Assembly: GCA_963668605.1 (NCBI GenBank)
Contig: OY764903.1
Span: 1,178,001-1,242,000 of the forward strand
Direction: 5' to 3'
From: G963668605 sp963668605
GTDB taxonomy: Bacteria > Acidobacteriota > Terriglobia > Bryobacterales > Bryobacteraceae
DNA length: 64,000 nt
The position numbers and the translations under genes were made by a program. The notes under the pieces were generated by a model. It searched no databases. It had not been told where the DNA came from and saw only the letters and a program-made list of their open reading frames with translations. The first letter of the stretch is position 1; each line of letters starts with the position of its first letter. Below, piece by piece: positions 52,834 through 61,609 of this stretch.

Positions 52834-55733
52834 AACGGTTCTCTATCTTCCGCGCGGCTTGTGTCCTTCTGGCCGCGGCCCTGATCCTGTGCAGTGCTCC
52901 GCTGAGGGCGCAGGCTCAAACGGGGCTCATCAGCGGGGTGGTGCTGGATTCATCCGGAGCGGTAGTTCCGGGCGCGGTGGTGGAACTATCTGGTCCCGCC
53001 GGCTTCCAGTCGAAGGCCCCGTCAGATGCCCAGGGGCGGTACCTGGTCTCCGGCCTGGCGCCGGGCGACTACCGGGTGCAGGTCACAGTGGCGGGTTTCG
53101 ATCGTTACGAAGTCTCCCGCCTGCGCGTCACCGCGGGCCGCACTCTGACGCACCGCATCACGCTGGCGCTATCCTCGGTCCGGTCAGAGATTACGGTCGG
53201 CGGCCAGGGGCAGGTGGATGTCGATCCGGGCGCCAGCGCGAGCACTGTGGTCGTGTCGGGGCAGAATCTCCGGGCGCTATCGAGTAATCGCGATAACTTG
53301 GCCGAAGACCTCCAGGCGCTTGCCGGACCCTCCGTGGGGCCCGGCGGCGGCGAGATCTTCGTGGACGGCTTCTCCGGCGGGAAACTCCCTTCCAAGGCTT
53401 CGATTCGCGAGATCCGCGTAAATTCGAATCCCTTCTCGGCGGAATATGACAGGCTCGGCTTTGGTCGAGTGGAAATCTTCACCAAGCCCGGAGCCAACAC
53501 CTTCCGCGGCGAAGTGGGGCTTGAATTCGGCGACGCGAGGTTCAACGCCCGCAATCCGTTTGCCCTCGACAAGCCGCCCTACCAGCGCAAAATGATCGAA
53601 GGCAACGTGGGCGGACCCATTTCCAAGCGCTCGTCATTCTACCTTGCGTTGGAACGCTTCAATATCCAGCAAGTTGCCGTGATCAACGCGCTGACGCTCG
53701 GCTCCGGCCTGAACCCGACGCGGTTCCAACAATCGGTGGTGACCCCCGTGGACATGACCGAGATGGAGAGCCGCGTCGATTACCAGTTGAGCACCAACAA
53801 TACCCTGGTGGCCCGGTTCTTCACCGAGCAGCGGACCATGAAGAACGCGGGCCTCAGTACGTTCACGCTGCCCACTCGGGCTTCGACGAACGACACCGGC
53901 GAAACCACGGTTCAGTTGACCGAGACTGCGCTGATTGGTCCCTCGGCGGTTCATGAGGTCCGTTTGCAGTACTCGCGCGACACCACCGCCGGCAGGCCGA
54001 CAAGTACCGCCACCGGAGTTCAGGTCACGGACTCGTTCACGGGAGGCAGCGCTGAGGGCGGAGATTACAGGTCGAGGGACAGCCGCTTCGAAGCCACCGA
54101 CCTGCTCTCGATTTCGCGTAACCGGCACATGATCAAGCTGGGCGGGCGGGTGCGGAGCGGCCGTCAGAGCGACCTCTCCCTGAGCAACTTTAACGGGTCG
54201 TTCCTGTTCAACACCCTGGAGGCTTACCGCATTACCCAAGCTGGCCTGACTAGCGGCCTCTCTGCCGCGCAGATTCGAGCGATGGGCGGTGGCGCAAGCC
54301 AGTTCACCCTGACTGCCGGCGACGCGTTCGCCGCGGTCCGGCAGACTGACGCCGGCATGTATCTCCAGGACGACTGGCGCATCCATCGGCGCTTCACCGT
54401 TACTACGGGGTTTCGCTACGAGTTGCAGACCAACATTGGCGACCGGCGCAACCTGGCACCCCGCATAGGCATTGCCTGGGCTCCGGGAGGCGGGACCGGC
54501 AACCGGGCCGGGGTAATCCGCGCGGGCTTCGGCATGTTCTACGAGCGAGTCAGCGCGGGCTTGACCATGGATGCCCTGCGCTTGGACGGCGCGCGGCGGA
54601 GGCAGTACGTCGTGCCGAACCCGGACTTCTATCCGAACCTCGCGCCCTTGTCCGCCCTGTCAGGCAAGGTGGTGGACCAGGCGATCCGTGTGATGGACCG
54701 CAACCTCCACGCGCCGTACATCGCCCAGGTGGCTGTCACCTACGAACGGCAGTTGCCGGGCAACACCACGATGAGCTTGACTTACAGCAACTCGCGCGGC
54801 GTCCGCGTCCTGCGGTCGCGCAATATCAACGCTCCCCTCACCGGAACCTACAATCCACTCGACGCCAACTCCGGCGTCCGCCCCGGCGTAGGCGGCAACG
54901 TCTACCTGTACGAGGCTTCCGGATTCTTCCGCCAGACCCAGGTGCTCGCGAACTGGAACACGCGCCTGAACCGCAACCTGAGCTTGCTGGGCTATTACGT
55001 TTGGGGCAAGGCCTATAGCGACAGCGATGGCGCCGGAAGTTTTCCTTCCAATAGCTACAACATCGCCGGCGAATACGGCCGCGCGGGCTTTGACGTGCGG
55101 CACCGCATCATGCTGGGCGGCAACATTGTCGCCCCGCTCGGGTTGACCTTCAGCCCGCTCGTTACCGCCAGTTCTGGAATGCCGTTCAATATCACCGCTG
55201 GACGCGACCTGAACGGCGATTCAATCTTCAACGACCGCCCGGCTCTTGCCACCGACCTCGCCCGCGCCAGCGTGGTGCGGACGTCCTACGGCATCTTCGA
55301 TACCTCCCCCATCGCCGGAGAGGCGATTGCACCGCGCAACCTGGGCAACGGACCGGGGCAGGTAGTGGTCAACCTGCGCGTCTCGCGATCCTTCGGGTTC
55401 GGCGAGGTTTCCTCCGGTCCGGCAGGCCCGGCAGCCACCGACGAGCATCACAGCGGACAAGGAAGCGGCGCTCCTGGCGGCGCTCCTGGCGGCCCGGGCG
55501 GACACGGTCCGGGCGACGACCACGGGCGCGGTTCGAGCGACCGGCGCTATACACTGACCTTCTCGGTGGCAGCCCGGAATCTGCTCAACACCGTCAACCT
55601 GGCCCCGCCAATCGGCAACCTCAGTTCGCCCCTGTTCGCCACCTCGGTGGCCATCAGCGGCGGTGGGCGGCGTGGCCCGGGGTCGGGCGGCGCGAATCGC
55701 AACCTTGAGATGTCCGTGCGATTCTCGTTCTGA
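52830..55733 (+). CDS. Oar-like TonB-dependent receptor with Gly/His/Asp-rich insert
   Basis: 967 residues. Signal peptide (CVLLAAALILCSAPLRAQA), carboxypeptidase-regulatory-like domain (GLISGVVLDSSGAVVPGAVV), plug (GGEIFVDGFSGGKLPSKA, VEIFTKPGANTFRGEV) and a shorter barrel ending in LEMSVRFSF. Near residue 870-905 there is a low-complexity insert (DEHHSGQGSGAPGGAPGG, then HGPGDDHGRGSSDRR) between barrel strands, probably a surface loop or periplasmic turn; its His and Asp residues could bind metal. The gene sits between the two halves of a two-component system that may control it. Confidence 0.9.
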   Translation: MKRFSIFRAACVLLAAALILCSAPLRAQAQTGLISGVVLDSSGAVVPGAVVELSGPAGFQSKAPSDAQGRYLVSGLAPGDYRVQVTVAGFDRYEVSRLRVTAGRTLTHRITLALSSVRSEITVGGQGQVDVDPGASASTVVVSGQNLRALSSNRDNLAEDLQALAGPSVGPGGGEIFVDGFSGGKLPSKASIREIRVNSNPFSAEYDRLGFGRVEIFTKPGANTFRGEVGLEFGDARFNARNPFALDKPPYQRKMIEGNVGGPISKRSSFYLALERFNIQQVAVINALTLGSGLNPTRFQQSVVTPVDMTEMESRVDYQLSTNNTLVARFFTEQRTMKNAGLSTFTLPTRASTNDTGETTVQLTETALIGPSAVHEVRLQYSRDTTAGRPTSTATGVQVTDSFTGGSAEGGDYRSRDSRFEATDLLSISRNRHMIKLGGRVRSGRQSDLSLSNFNGSFLFNTLEAYRITQAGLTSGLSAAQIRAMGGGASQFTLTAGDAFAAVRQTDAGMYLQDDWRIHRRFTVTTGFRYELQTNIGDRRNLAPRIGIAWAPGGGTGNRAGVIRAGFGMFYERVSAGLTMDALRLDGARRRQYVVPNPDFYPNLAPLSALSGKVVDQAIRVMDRNLHAPYIAQVAVTYERQLPGNTTMSLTYSNSRGVRVLRSRNINAPLTGTYNPLDANSGVRPGVGGNVYLYEASGFFRQTQVLANWNTRLNRNLSLLGYYVWGKAYSDSDGAGSFPSNSYNIAGEYGRAGFDVRHRIMLGGNIVAPLGLTFSPLVTASSGMPFNITAGRDLNGDSIFNDRPALATDLARASVVRTSYGIFDTSPIAGEAIAPRNLGNGPGQVVVNLRVSRSFGFGEVSSGPAGPAATDEHHSGQGSGAPGGAPGGPGGHGPGDDHGRGSSDRRYTLTFSVAARNLLNTVNLAPPIGNLSSPLFATSVAISGGGRRGPGSGGANRNLEMSVRFSF

Positions 55734-55745
55734 TTCCGCACACGG

Positions 55746-55773
55746 AAAGGAGGTCACCCTGAAGAAGCGCTGA
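55746..55773 (+). other. strong ribosome-binding site followed by a 4-codon frame
   Basis: AAAGGAGGTCA at 55746-55756 is followed by CTG AAG AAG CGC TGA. The spacing is right for translation, and MKKR is a common protein start, so this looks like the start of a lost third gene after the receptor. Chance is possible. Confidence 0.3.
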
Positions 55774-55779
55774 GAACGC

Positions 55780-56499
55780 TCACTCGCCAGGCGCGGCGCA
55801 GGGTTTACGCATCCGATACCCGGCGCCGCGTACCGTTTCGATGTAACGTGGCGCGCGGGGGTCGTCCCCCAACTTGCGGCGTAGTGAAGAAATGTGCACG
55901 TCGATGGCCCGGTCGAACGACTCGAAGTCGCGGTCGGCCACCTCCAGCAACAACTGCTCTCGCGTACGCACCCGGCCCGCTGAGCGCGCCAGCGAAGCCA
56001 ACAATTCGAACTCGACGGGAGTCAGAGACAGCGGCTTGTCCCCCAGCGCGGCGGTGCGCGCCTCCATTTCCATCCAAAGCTCCCCGACATGAATCGCCGG
56101 GCTTTGGGCGGGCTCATTCAGTTGAGCGGTGACGAGAGAGCGCCGCAGTACAGCGCGCAGCCGTGCCAGCAATTCCCGCGAGGAAAAATGCTTCGGAAGG
56201 TAGTCGTCCGCCCCCATTTCCAGGCCGACGATCCGGTCCGGTTCGTCTCCTAATGCAGTCAGCATTAGCACCGGCACCTGAGACCGTCGCCGCAACTCGC
56301 GCAGTACGTCAACGCCGTTCATGCCCGGCAGCATGACGTCTAGAATCACCGCCGCGAATGACCCGTCCAGTGCGCGTTCCAGTCCATCTGGGCCAGTGTG
56401 CGAGGCCACAACTTCATAGCCCAGCGGGTTCAAATAGTCGCCCAGCAACCGGCACAGTTTCACGTCGTCATCGATCACAAGGAGGCGAGTGAGATTCAT
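55780..56499 (-). CDS. OmpR/CpxR-family response regulator
   Basis: 239 residues. The receiver domain has the acidic pocket DDD near residue 10-12, the phospho-acceptor D54 in AVILDVMLPGMNG, the threonine in VLMLTALGDE and the lysine equivalent in YLPKHFSSREL. The C-terminal winged helix (PVEFELLASLARSAGRVRTR ... VDVHISSLRRKLGDD-like text, then YIETVRGAGYRM) binds DNA. It probably partners the CpxA-like kinase, and phased GTAAA repeats in the divergent promoter at 51631-51679 are its likely site. Confidence 0.95.
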   Translation of the reverse strand: MNLTRLLVIDDDVKLCRLLGDYLNPLGYEVVASHTGPDGLERALDGSFAAVILDVMLPGMNGVDVLRELRRRSQVPVLMLTALGDEPDRIVGLEMGADDYLPKHFSSRELLARLRAVLRRSLVTAQLNEPAQSPAIHVGELWMEMEARTAALGDKPLSLTPVEFELLASLARSAGRVRTREQLLLEVADRDFESFDRAIDVHISSLRRKLGDDPRAPRYIETVRGAGYRMRKPCAAPGE

Positions 56500-56537
56500 A
56501 CTCCAATATAGCTGGTCCAGAGCAGGAACTACCGGAA

Positions 56538-57188
56538 CTACTTGGGCGGCGATTCAGGTGTGCGTGCAACGGGAAAGCGCCAGCGGCGATAGATGGCCAT
56601 CATTCGAATTCCAAAACAAAGTAGCGCTCCGCCGATAGCAACTGGCTGAGGCGGCAACCGCAGTAGGTTGCCGACGACGACGACACTCGCGCCGGCCAAA
56701 GCGGCGACTGCATATATATCCGTGCGAAAGACTGCAGGGACCTCCGAGACAAGCACATCACGCACCACACCGCCTCCGATACCAGTCAACATGCCGAGCA
56801 GAGCCGCTGGGATCGGACCCAGATGATAGGCCAGTGCTTTACCCGCGCCAGTTACTGCAAACAGCCCAAGTCCGGCGGCGTCGAATATGAGGACAGCATG
56901 TTGCATGCGGCTTACTTTCGCATACCAGAAGAACGTCGTGATACCCGCGACGACCGAAACTGCTACGTATCTCCAATCCTGGATCGAGGCGGGCGGAAGT
57001 GCACCGATGAGAACATCGCGAGTGATCCCTCCAAATGTCGCAGCCGCAAAGGAAAGGACGAGGACGCCGAAGATATCAAGTTTGTGCCGCGCGCCCGCAA
57101 TCGCGCCGCTGATCGCGAAAGCAAAGGTTCCAATGAGATCGAAGATCGTGAGCAGGAGGTTGACAACTACTTCTTCTCTAGCAGGCAT
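56538..57188 (-). CDS. TRIC-type cation channel family protein (YadS/UPF0126)
   Basis: 216 residues with seven predicted membrane helices arranged as two repeats. Each repeat holds the family's glycine-rich motif: FAISGAIAGARHKLD with FGGITRDVLIG, and FAVTGAGKALAYHLG with IGGGVVRDVLVSEVP. Bacterial TRIC homologues form homotrimeric potassium-permeable channels. The gene begins 6 bp after the M20 amidohydrolase gene on the same strand, so they are co-transcribed, although no functional link is obvious. Confidence 0.92.
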   Translation of the reverse strand: MPAREEVVVNLLLTIFDLIGTFAFAISGAIAGARHKLDIFGVLVLSFAAATFGGITRDVLIGALPPASIQDWRYVAVSVVAGITTFFWYAKVSRMQHAVLIFDAAGLGLFAVTGAGKALAYHLGPIPAALLGMLTGIGGGVVRDVLVSEVPAVFRTDIYAVAALAGASVVVVGNLLRLPPQPVAIGGALLCFGIRMMAIYRRWRFPVARTPESPPK

Positions 57189-57194
57189 GACAGT

Positions 57195-58460
57195 CTATTG
57201 CGATAACCAGGCTCGTGCGGCCACAACGATGGCCTCAACCCCGGCTTCAAGCGTCGGATGAATCACGGGCGCGAATCGTGGATTGTGGTTGGTTGGAATG
57301 TCCCCCATGCGACCCGCTTTCTGGGCCTGCTCATAGAGTTCGCGATCGATGCCGCCGATAAACCAGAATACGGATGGCACGTGCCACCCCTCTCCGAAAC
57401 ACCCGAAGTCCTCGCTCGCACTCGTAGGCCTGGTTTCCTGAACCCGGCCCGGAAAGTGCCGGGCGAACGCATTCATCACCCGCTGTGCGGCATCTGGATC
57501 GTTTCGCACGGCGGAGTAGCGGTCGAGAGGCTTGATTTCCGGCTCTCTTGGTGCTCCCGAGGCTGCAGCCTCCGCTTTGACGATTCGTTCTATTGCCGCC
57601 AGCACTCGGCGGCGGACGCCTTCCTCATAGGTACGCACATTCACCTTCAGAATCGCCTCGTCCGGGATGACATTCTCCTTGGTTCCCGCCTGCAACGAGC
57701 CGATGGTAACCACAGCGGATTCGGCGGCCGCCAATTCACGGGAAACAATCGTCTGGAGCCGCAGGACCGTCGACGCCGCCATCACTACGGGGTCAATGCT
57801 GGCCTCCGGCATTGACCCGTGGGCCCCGCGCCCGAACATCCGAATCTCGAAGCTGTCGCCGGCCGACGTAATCACTCCAGAGCGGCATGCCAAAACGCCG
57901 GCAGGCATGCTCATCACGTGTTGTCCAAGGATGACGTCGGGTTTGGGGAACCGCTCGAATAAGCGATCGTTGATCATAGCCCGTGCGCCTTCACCCGTTT
58001 CCTCGGCCGGCTGGAATACCGAGATCAGCGTTCCATGCCACATATCGCGGGTTTGGGCCATCAGCGTCGCTGCTCCGACGAGACTCGCTACGTGCATGTC
58101 GTGACCACAGGCGTGCATGACGGGCACCGTTTTGCCAGCCCGGTCGGTTGCCGTGACTCGGCTCGCATACGGCAGACCGGTTGCCTCTTCCACTGGCAGC
58201 GCGTCCATGTCGGCGCGCAGCATCACGGTCGGTCCCGCTCCGTTCCACAATATGCCCACAACACCGGTCTTCCCGATACCCGGCGTCACCTCGTAGCCCG
58301 CAGAACGAAGGCGGTCCGTCACGACGCCAGAAGTGCGCACCTCCTGCATGGATAACTCAGGATGCGCATGCAGGTCCCTATAGACTGCCTCAAGGTCGGG
58401 CAGCAGCCTGTCCAGGTGGGCGGCTAGACCTCCCAAATTCGCGCGAGGATCAGCTTCCAT
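57195..58460 (-). CDS. M20-family metallo-amidohydrolase
   Basis: 421 residues from the ATG at 58460, preceded by GGAGGAG and AGGA; a much longer open frame upstream runs over IS and receptor debris and is not coding. Motifs of the M20D (hippurate hydrolase/IAA-amino-acid hydrolase-like) group are clear: YRDLHAHPELS, MLRADMDALPVEEATGLPYA, HACGHDMHVASLVG around residue 114, the catalytic glutamates in FQPAEETGEGA, and SEDFGCF. Two divalent metals hydrolyse an N-acyl amino acid or similar amide in the cytoplasm. Substrate not determinable. Confidence 0.93.
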   Translation of the reverse strand: MEADPRANLGGLAAHLDRLLPDLEAVYRDLHAHPELSMQEVRTSGVVTDRLRSAGYEVTPGIGKTGVVGILWNGAGPTVMLRADMDALPVEEATGLPYASRVTATDRAGKTVPVMHACGHDMHVASLVGAATLMAQTRDMWHGTLISVFQPAEETGEGARAMINDRLFERFPKPDVILGQHVMSMPAGVLACRSGVITSAGDSFEIRMFGRGAHGSMPEASIDPVVMAASTVLRLQTIVSRELAAAESAVVTIGSLQAGTKENVIPDEAILKVNVRTYEEGVRRRVLAAIERIVKAEAAASGAPREPEIKPLDRYSAVRNDPDAAQRVMNAFARHFPGRVQETRPTSASEDFGCFGEGWHVPSVFWFIGGIDRELYEQAQKAGRMGDIPTNHNPRFAPVIHPTLEAGVEAIVVAARAWLSQ

Positions 58461-58493
58461 ACTGTTCCTATTCTCCTCCAATGATGCGGAATA

Positions 58494-58685
58494 TACTTCG
58501 CTATTCGCGAGAATGTCAAGCTCCAGTTGCGGCTGGAAGGATTCAACATTCTCAATCACCCACTCTTCCAGAATGGCTTCTACACGAGTCTCGACGAGAA
58601 GGTTGGAACCATCGGGAGGATCAGCGGCGGTGGCCAGCGCAATATTCTGCGACAGGTGCAAATTGCTGCGAAACTGATTTGGTAA
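58494..58685 (+). pseudogene. C-terminal fragment of an Oar-like TonB-dependent receptor
   Basis: The frame reads FAIRENVKLQLRLEGFNILN, HPLFQNGFY, then VGTIGRISGGGQRNILRQVQ and IAAKLIW before TAA, the standard C-terminal end of these receptors. An in-frame TGA at 58482 lies just upstream and the rest of the receptor is absent. It overlaps the leader region of the M20 gene on the other strand. Confidence 0.8.
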
Positions 58686-58811
58686 CGCTTGCAACGCTAC
58701 GACTCCGGTACCTTGGGCGCGTCTCAAGCGCGCCCCGGGTGGCCAACTCTCGCCCGGAAGCCGGGTCTGCGAAGGTCCGTGCTGGTGGTTGTTGTTCGAG
58801 GCGCGCCACGG

Positions 58812-58998
58812 CGTATGGCCAAGATACTCGGCGCACTGCCTCTGTGCCAGAATGCGCATTATGTAACCAGCGCTTGCTTCTCCAGAATGAATATCTCATC
58901 GCCGAGAATCGCATCCTTTGCCCGTATCTACCTACCCGATTGCGCCTGTCCGATCCACAGCGCTCCACTCTGGCTGAGATCGGCAGACAGTTCGTCAA
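58812..58998 (+). mobile_element. IS remnant, copy D left part
   Basis: CGTATGGCCAAGATACTC at 58812 matches the other left ends. The transposase N-terminal text is present (NQRLLLQNEYLIAENRIL, then LSDPQRSTLAEIGRQ) but its first codons are lost. Similarity ends near 58998, where a receptor fragment of opposite strand begins. Confidence 0.75.
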
Positions 58999-59285
58999 GA
59001 CCTCGTTGAGGGCGCCGACCTCCGGCGGGACGTCAATCGTCAGCACGCTTTGAACGTGGACGCGGATAGCCGTCACCACATATGCGTTGAATCCAGGCGC
59101 CTGGACCCTAAGCAGGCAGGAACCGACTGGCACGGCATTGAAAACGTAGTTTCCGCCGGATTGGGATCGGATCTTCTGCACTACGCCGGTCTCTTCATTC
59201 GTGAGTGTGAGATCGACGCCTGGCACCAGTGCTCCCATGTCGATTTGGGCCGACAGTGGGAGGGAGGAACCGGTAACGAGAAACA
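58999..59285 (-). pseudogene. N-terminal fragment of an Oar-like receptor, inside IS copy D
   Basis: Minus-strand frame encodes part of a signal peptide (FLVTGSSLPLSAQID) and a carboxypeptidase-regulatory-like domain (GALVPGVDLTLTNEETGVVQ, YVFNAVPVGSCLLRVQAPGF, then VRVHVQSVL-like text). It is bounded on both sides by parts of the same IS type and lacks plug and barrel. Confidence 0.75.
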
Positions 59286-59757
59286 TGGCAGTTCTAACCG
59301 GCACTGACTTCTTCACTTTCGAAGTGCTCACCTGGCGAGGCCTGGCCACTTACTACGTGCTGTTCTTCGTGCAACTGGAGACTCGCCGAATCACGCTTGC
59401 CGGCAGCACGCGCCACCCGACGGCCGACTGGATGGTGCAGATGTCGCGCAACGCAACCGACGAAGAAACTGGCCATCTCCGCGACCAACGGTATCTGCTG
59501 CACGACCGCGACACGAAGTGCTGTACTGCCTTTCGCAACGTGTTGCGGTCCGCGGGCGTGCGGCTCGTCGTCTTGCCGCCGCAGAGCCCAAATCTGAATG
59601 CATTCGCGGAACGGTGGGTGCGCTCGGCGAAGCAGGAGTGCCTCTCCAAGCTGATCTTGTTCAGTGAAGGCTCACGATGGCGAGCGCTGACCGAGTACAT
59701 CGCGCACTTCCACTCTGAGGTGCTACGCTCGCGCCGCATGATTAATTTGACTATACG
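59286..59757 (+). mobile_element. IS remnant, copy D right part
   Basis: Starts with MAVLTGTDFFTFEVLTWRGL and keeps the D, D, E residues (GTDFF, LLHDRDTKC, FAERWVRSAKQECL). A deletion before the right end removes the ERNRQGK region seen in copy C. The right end CATGATTAATTTGACTATACG stops at 59757. Confidence 0.8.
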
Positions 59758-59869
59758 TGCGCGGTTGACTGGCGAAAGACCCTGGATGGATTCCTCGGGA
59801 ATTAGCTAAAATTTCCGTGGATTCTATCCAGGCCCACCACCGAGATCGTCCTGGTCCGCGCGCGCCTGG

Positions 59870-61435
59870 TCACTGCTTCTTGGGCGGAGGCGCCTGGACG
59901 TATGACGAGTCCTTCGGCTGACTCTCGGCAAACTGGTCGTCGTCCTTCAGTTCCTTCTTGAGCCGGTAGAGTTCCTGCTTCAAACTCGCCACGACTTTCT
60001 GGGCCTTGGGATCGTTGTAAATGTTGTGCATTTCCTGGGGGTCCGCCACCAGGTCATAGCATTCCCACTGGTCCTTCTTCCAGAAATACATCAACTTATG
60101 CGTGTCGGTGCGAATTCCGTAATGCGCCCTCGTGTTGTGGTCACCCGGATCATGGTAGTAGCGGTAATACATCGCGTGGCGCCAATCCTGCGGTTTCTTA
60201 CCTTTCCAGATCGGAACGAAACTGCGGCCCTGCATGTCTTTCGGCGTCGGCTGGCCGGCCAGATCCAGGAATGTCGGAGCAAAATCGCAGTTGATCCCTA
60301 TCGCGTCCGAAGTGCTGCCTGGCCGGACGCCGGCTGGCCAGCGGACAAGGAACGGCATGCGCAGCGACTCTTCATACATGAAGCGCTTGTCGAACAGACC
60401 GTGCTCGCCAAGGAAAAAACCTTGATCGCTGCTGTAGATGACGACCGTGTTTTCCCTAAGCCCATTCGCATCCAGCCAATCCAGCATGCGGCCCACATTG
60501 TCGTCCACACTCTGCACGCAAGCCAGGTAATCCTGCAAATAGCGCTGATATTTCCAGTCCTCCAACTCCTTGCCTGTTAGTCTTCTCTTGACGCCGTCCA
60601 CTTCTGTTTCGACTTCCGTGGGCTTCGTCCTCATCCACTCACGCAGTGCCGGGCCGGATAGTCCCGTTGGCGGCGTGAGCTTGAGATCGAACCGGGTCAG
60701 GTCCCGGAAGACCGATTGACGCTGCTCGCGGAGGGCATCGGTCCTCCCCGAATAGTCGTCGCGCAAATTCTCCGGTTCAGGGATGTGCTTGTTCTCGAAC
60801 ATCTTCCTGTGCTTCTCGTCAGGGGTCCACTCCCGGTGCGGCGCTTTGTGATGCGACATCATAAAGAACGGCTTGTCTTTCGGCCGATTCTTCAGTGCCT
60901 CGATACTGATGTCAGCGATGATGTCCGTGGCATAGCCCTTGTACTCCGCGGAGCCATCTTTGTCATAAAAGGTCGGATTATTATATACGCCCTGTCCGGG
61001 AAGGATGTTCCAGTAGTCGAACCCGGTCGGGTTGCTTCCCAGGTGCCATTTTCCAACCATCGCCGTGTAGTAGCCCGCCTGCTGAAGCAGTTTCGCCACT
61101 GTGGGCTGTGATCCGTCAAATCGGTTGAATACCGGCACTCCGTTCAGATGGCTGTACTTGCCTGTCAGAATGGCGGCGCGGCTCGGGGTACAGATCGAGT
61201 TGGTCACGAAGACCCGGTCCATGCGCATTCCTTCGGTGGCGATCCGGTCGAGGTTCGGCGTGCGGTTCACCTTGCTGCCGTAACAACTGATCGCCTGAGC
61301 GGCGTGGTCGTCCGTCATGATGTACAGGATGTTGGGACGTTTGGGTCCGGCTGCGGTCCCAAAAGCGCGGCCGGCAAATGGACTGCAGGCCAACCAGGGC
61401 ATCGCAAGCATGCTTCGTCGAGAGATGGTTTCCAT
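59870..61435 (-). CDS. Tat-exported sulfatase
   Basis: 521 residues from the ATG at 61435. Tat-like signal (ISRRSMLAMPWLACSPFAG), metal-binding NILYIMTDDHAAQAI, and the formylglycine motif C82-T-P-S-R in NSICTPSRAAILTGKYSHLN, which requires an anaerobic or aerobic maturase. Later blocks include MVGKWHLG, SHHKAPHREW and YSSDQGFFLGEHGLFDKRFM, typical of type I arylsulfatases acting on sulfated glycans in the periplasm. The family is secure; substrate is not. The GH2 gene upstream lies on the same strand, 174 bp away. Confidence 0.95.
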   Translation of the reverse strand: METISRRSMLAMPWLACSPFAGRAFGTAAGPKRPNILYIMTDDHAAQAISCYGSKVNRTPNLDRIATEGMRMDRVFVTNSICTPSRAAILTGKYSHLNGVPVFNRFDGSQPTVAKLLQQAGYYTAMVGKWHLGSNPTGFDYWNILPGQGVYNNPTFYDKDGSAEYKGYATDIIADISIEALKNRPKDKPFFMMSHHKAPHREWTPDEKHRKMFENKHIPEPENLRDDYSGRTDALREQRQSVFRDLTRFDLKLTPPTGLSGPALREWMRTKPTEVETEVDGVKRRLTGKELEDWKYQRYLQDYLACVQSVDDNVGRMLDWLDANGLRENTVVIYSSDQGFFLGEHGLFDKRFMYEESLRMPFLVRWPAGVRPGSTSDAIGINCDFAPTFLDLAGQPTPKDMQGRSFVPIWKGKKPQDWRHAMYYRYYHDPGDHNTRAHYGIRTDTHKLMYFWKKDQWECYDLVADPQEMHNIYNDPKAQKVVASLKQELYRLKKELKDDDQFAESQPKDSSYVQAPPPKKQ

Positions 61436-61609
61436 TGTACTTTCTAGCATATACTTCTTTACCTCAAAAAATTCTTTCGAACAACGCCGCTGAAGGTCCG
61501 GTGGCGTCGCCAGGGGCCGCGCCCGTTATTTGCCTAGGGTCTCTGGCTACGGTAGTGCTCGCATGCAGGCCAGCGCGATCGGCCGTCGAGGCCAATTAAG
61601 CGGCCTTGT

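Noticed and set aside
58461..58859. N-terminal extension of the M20 amidohydrolase
   Set aside because: The upstream 133 codons cross IS and receptor debris that code on the other strand; a good ribosome-binding site precedes the ATG at 58460.
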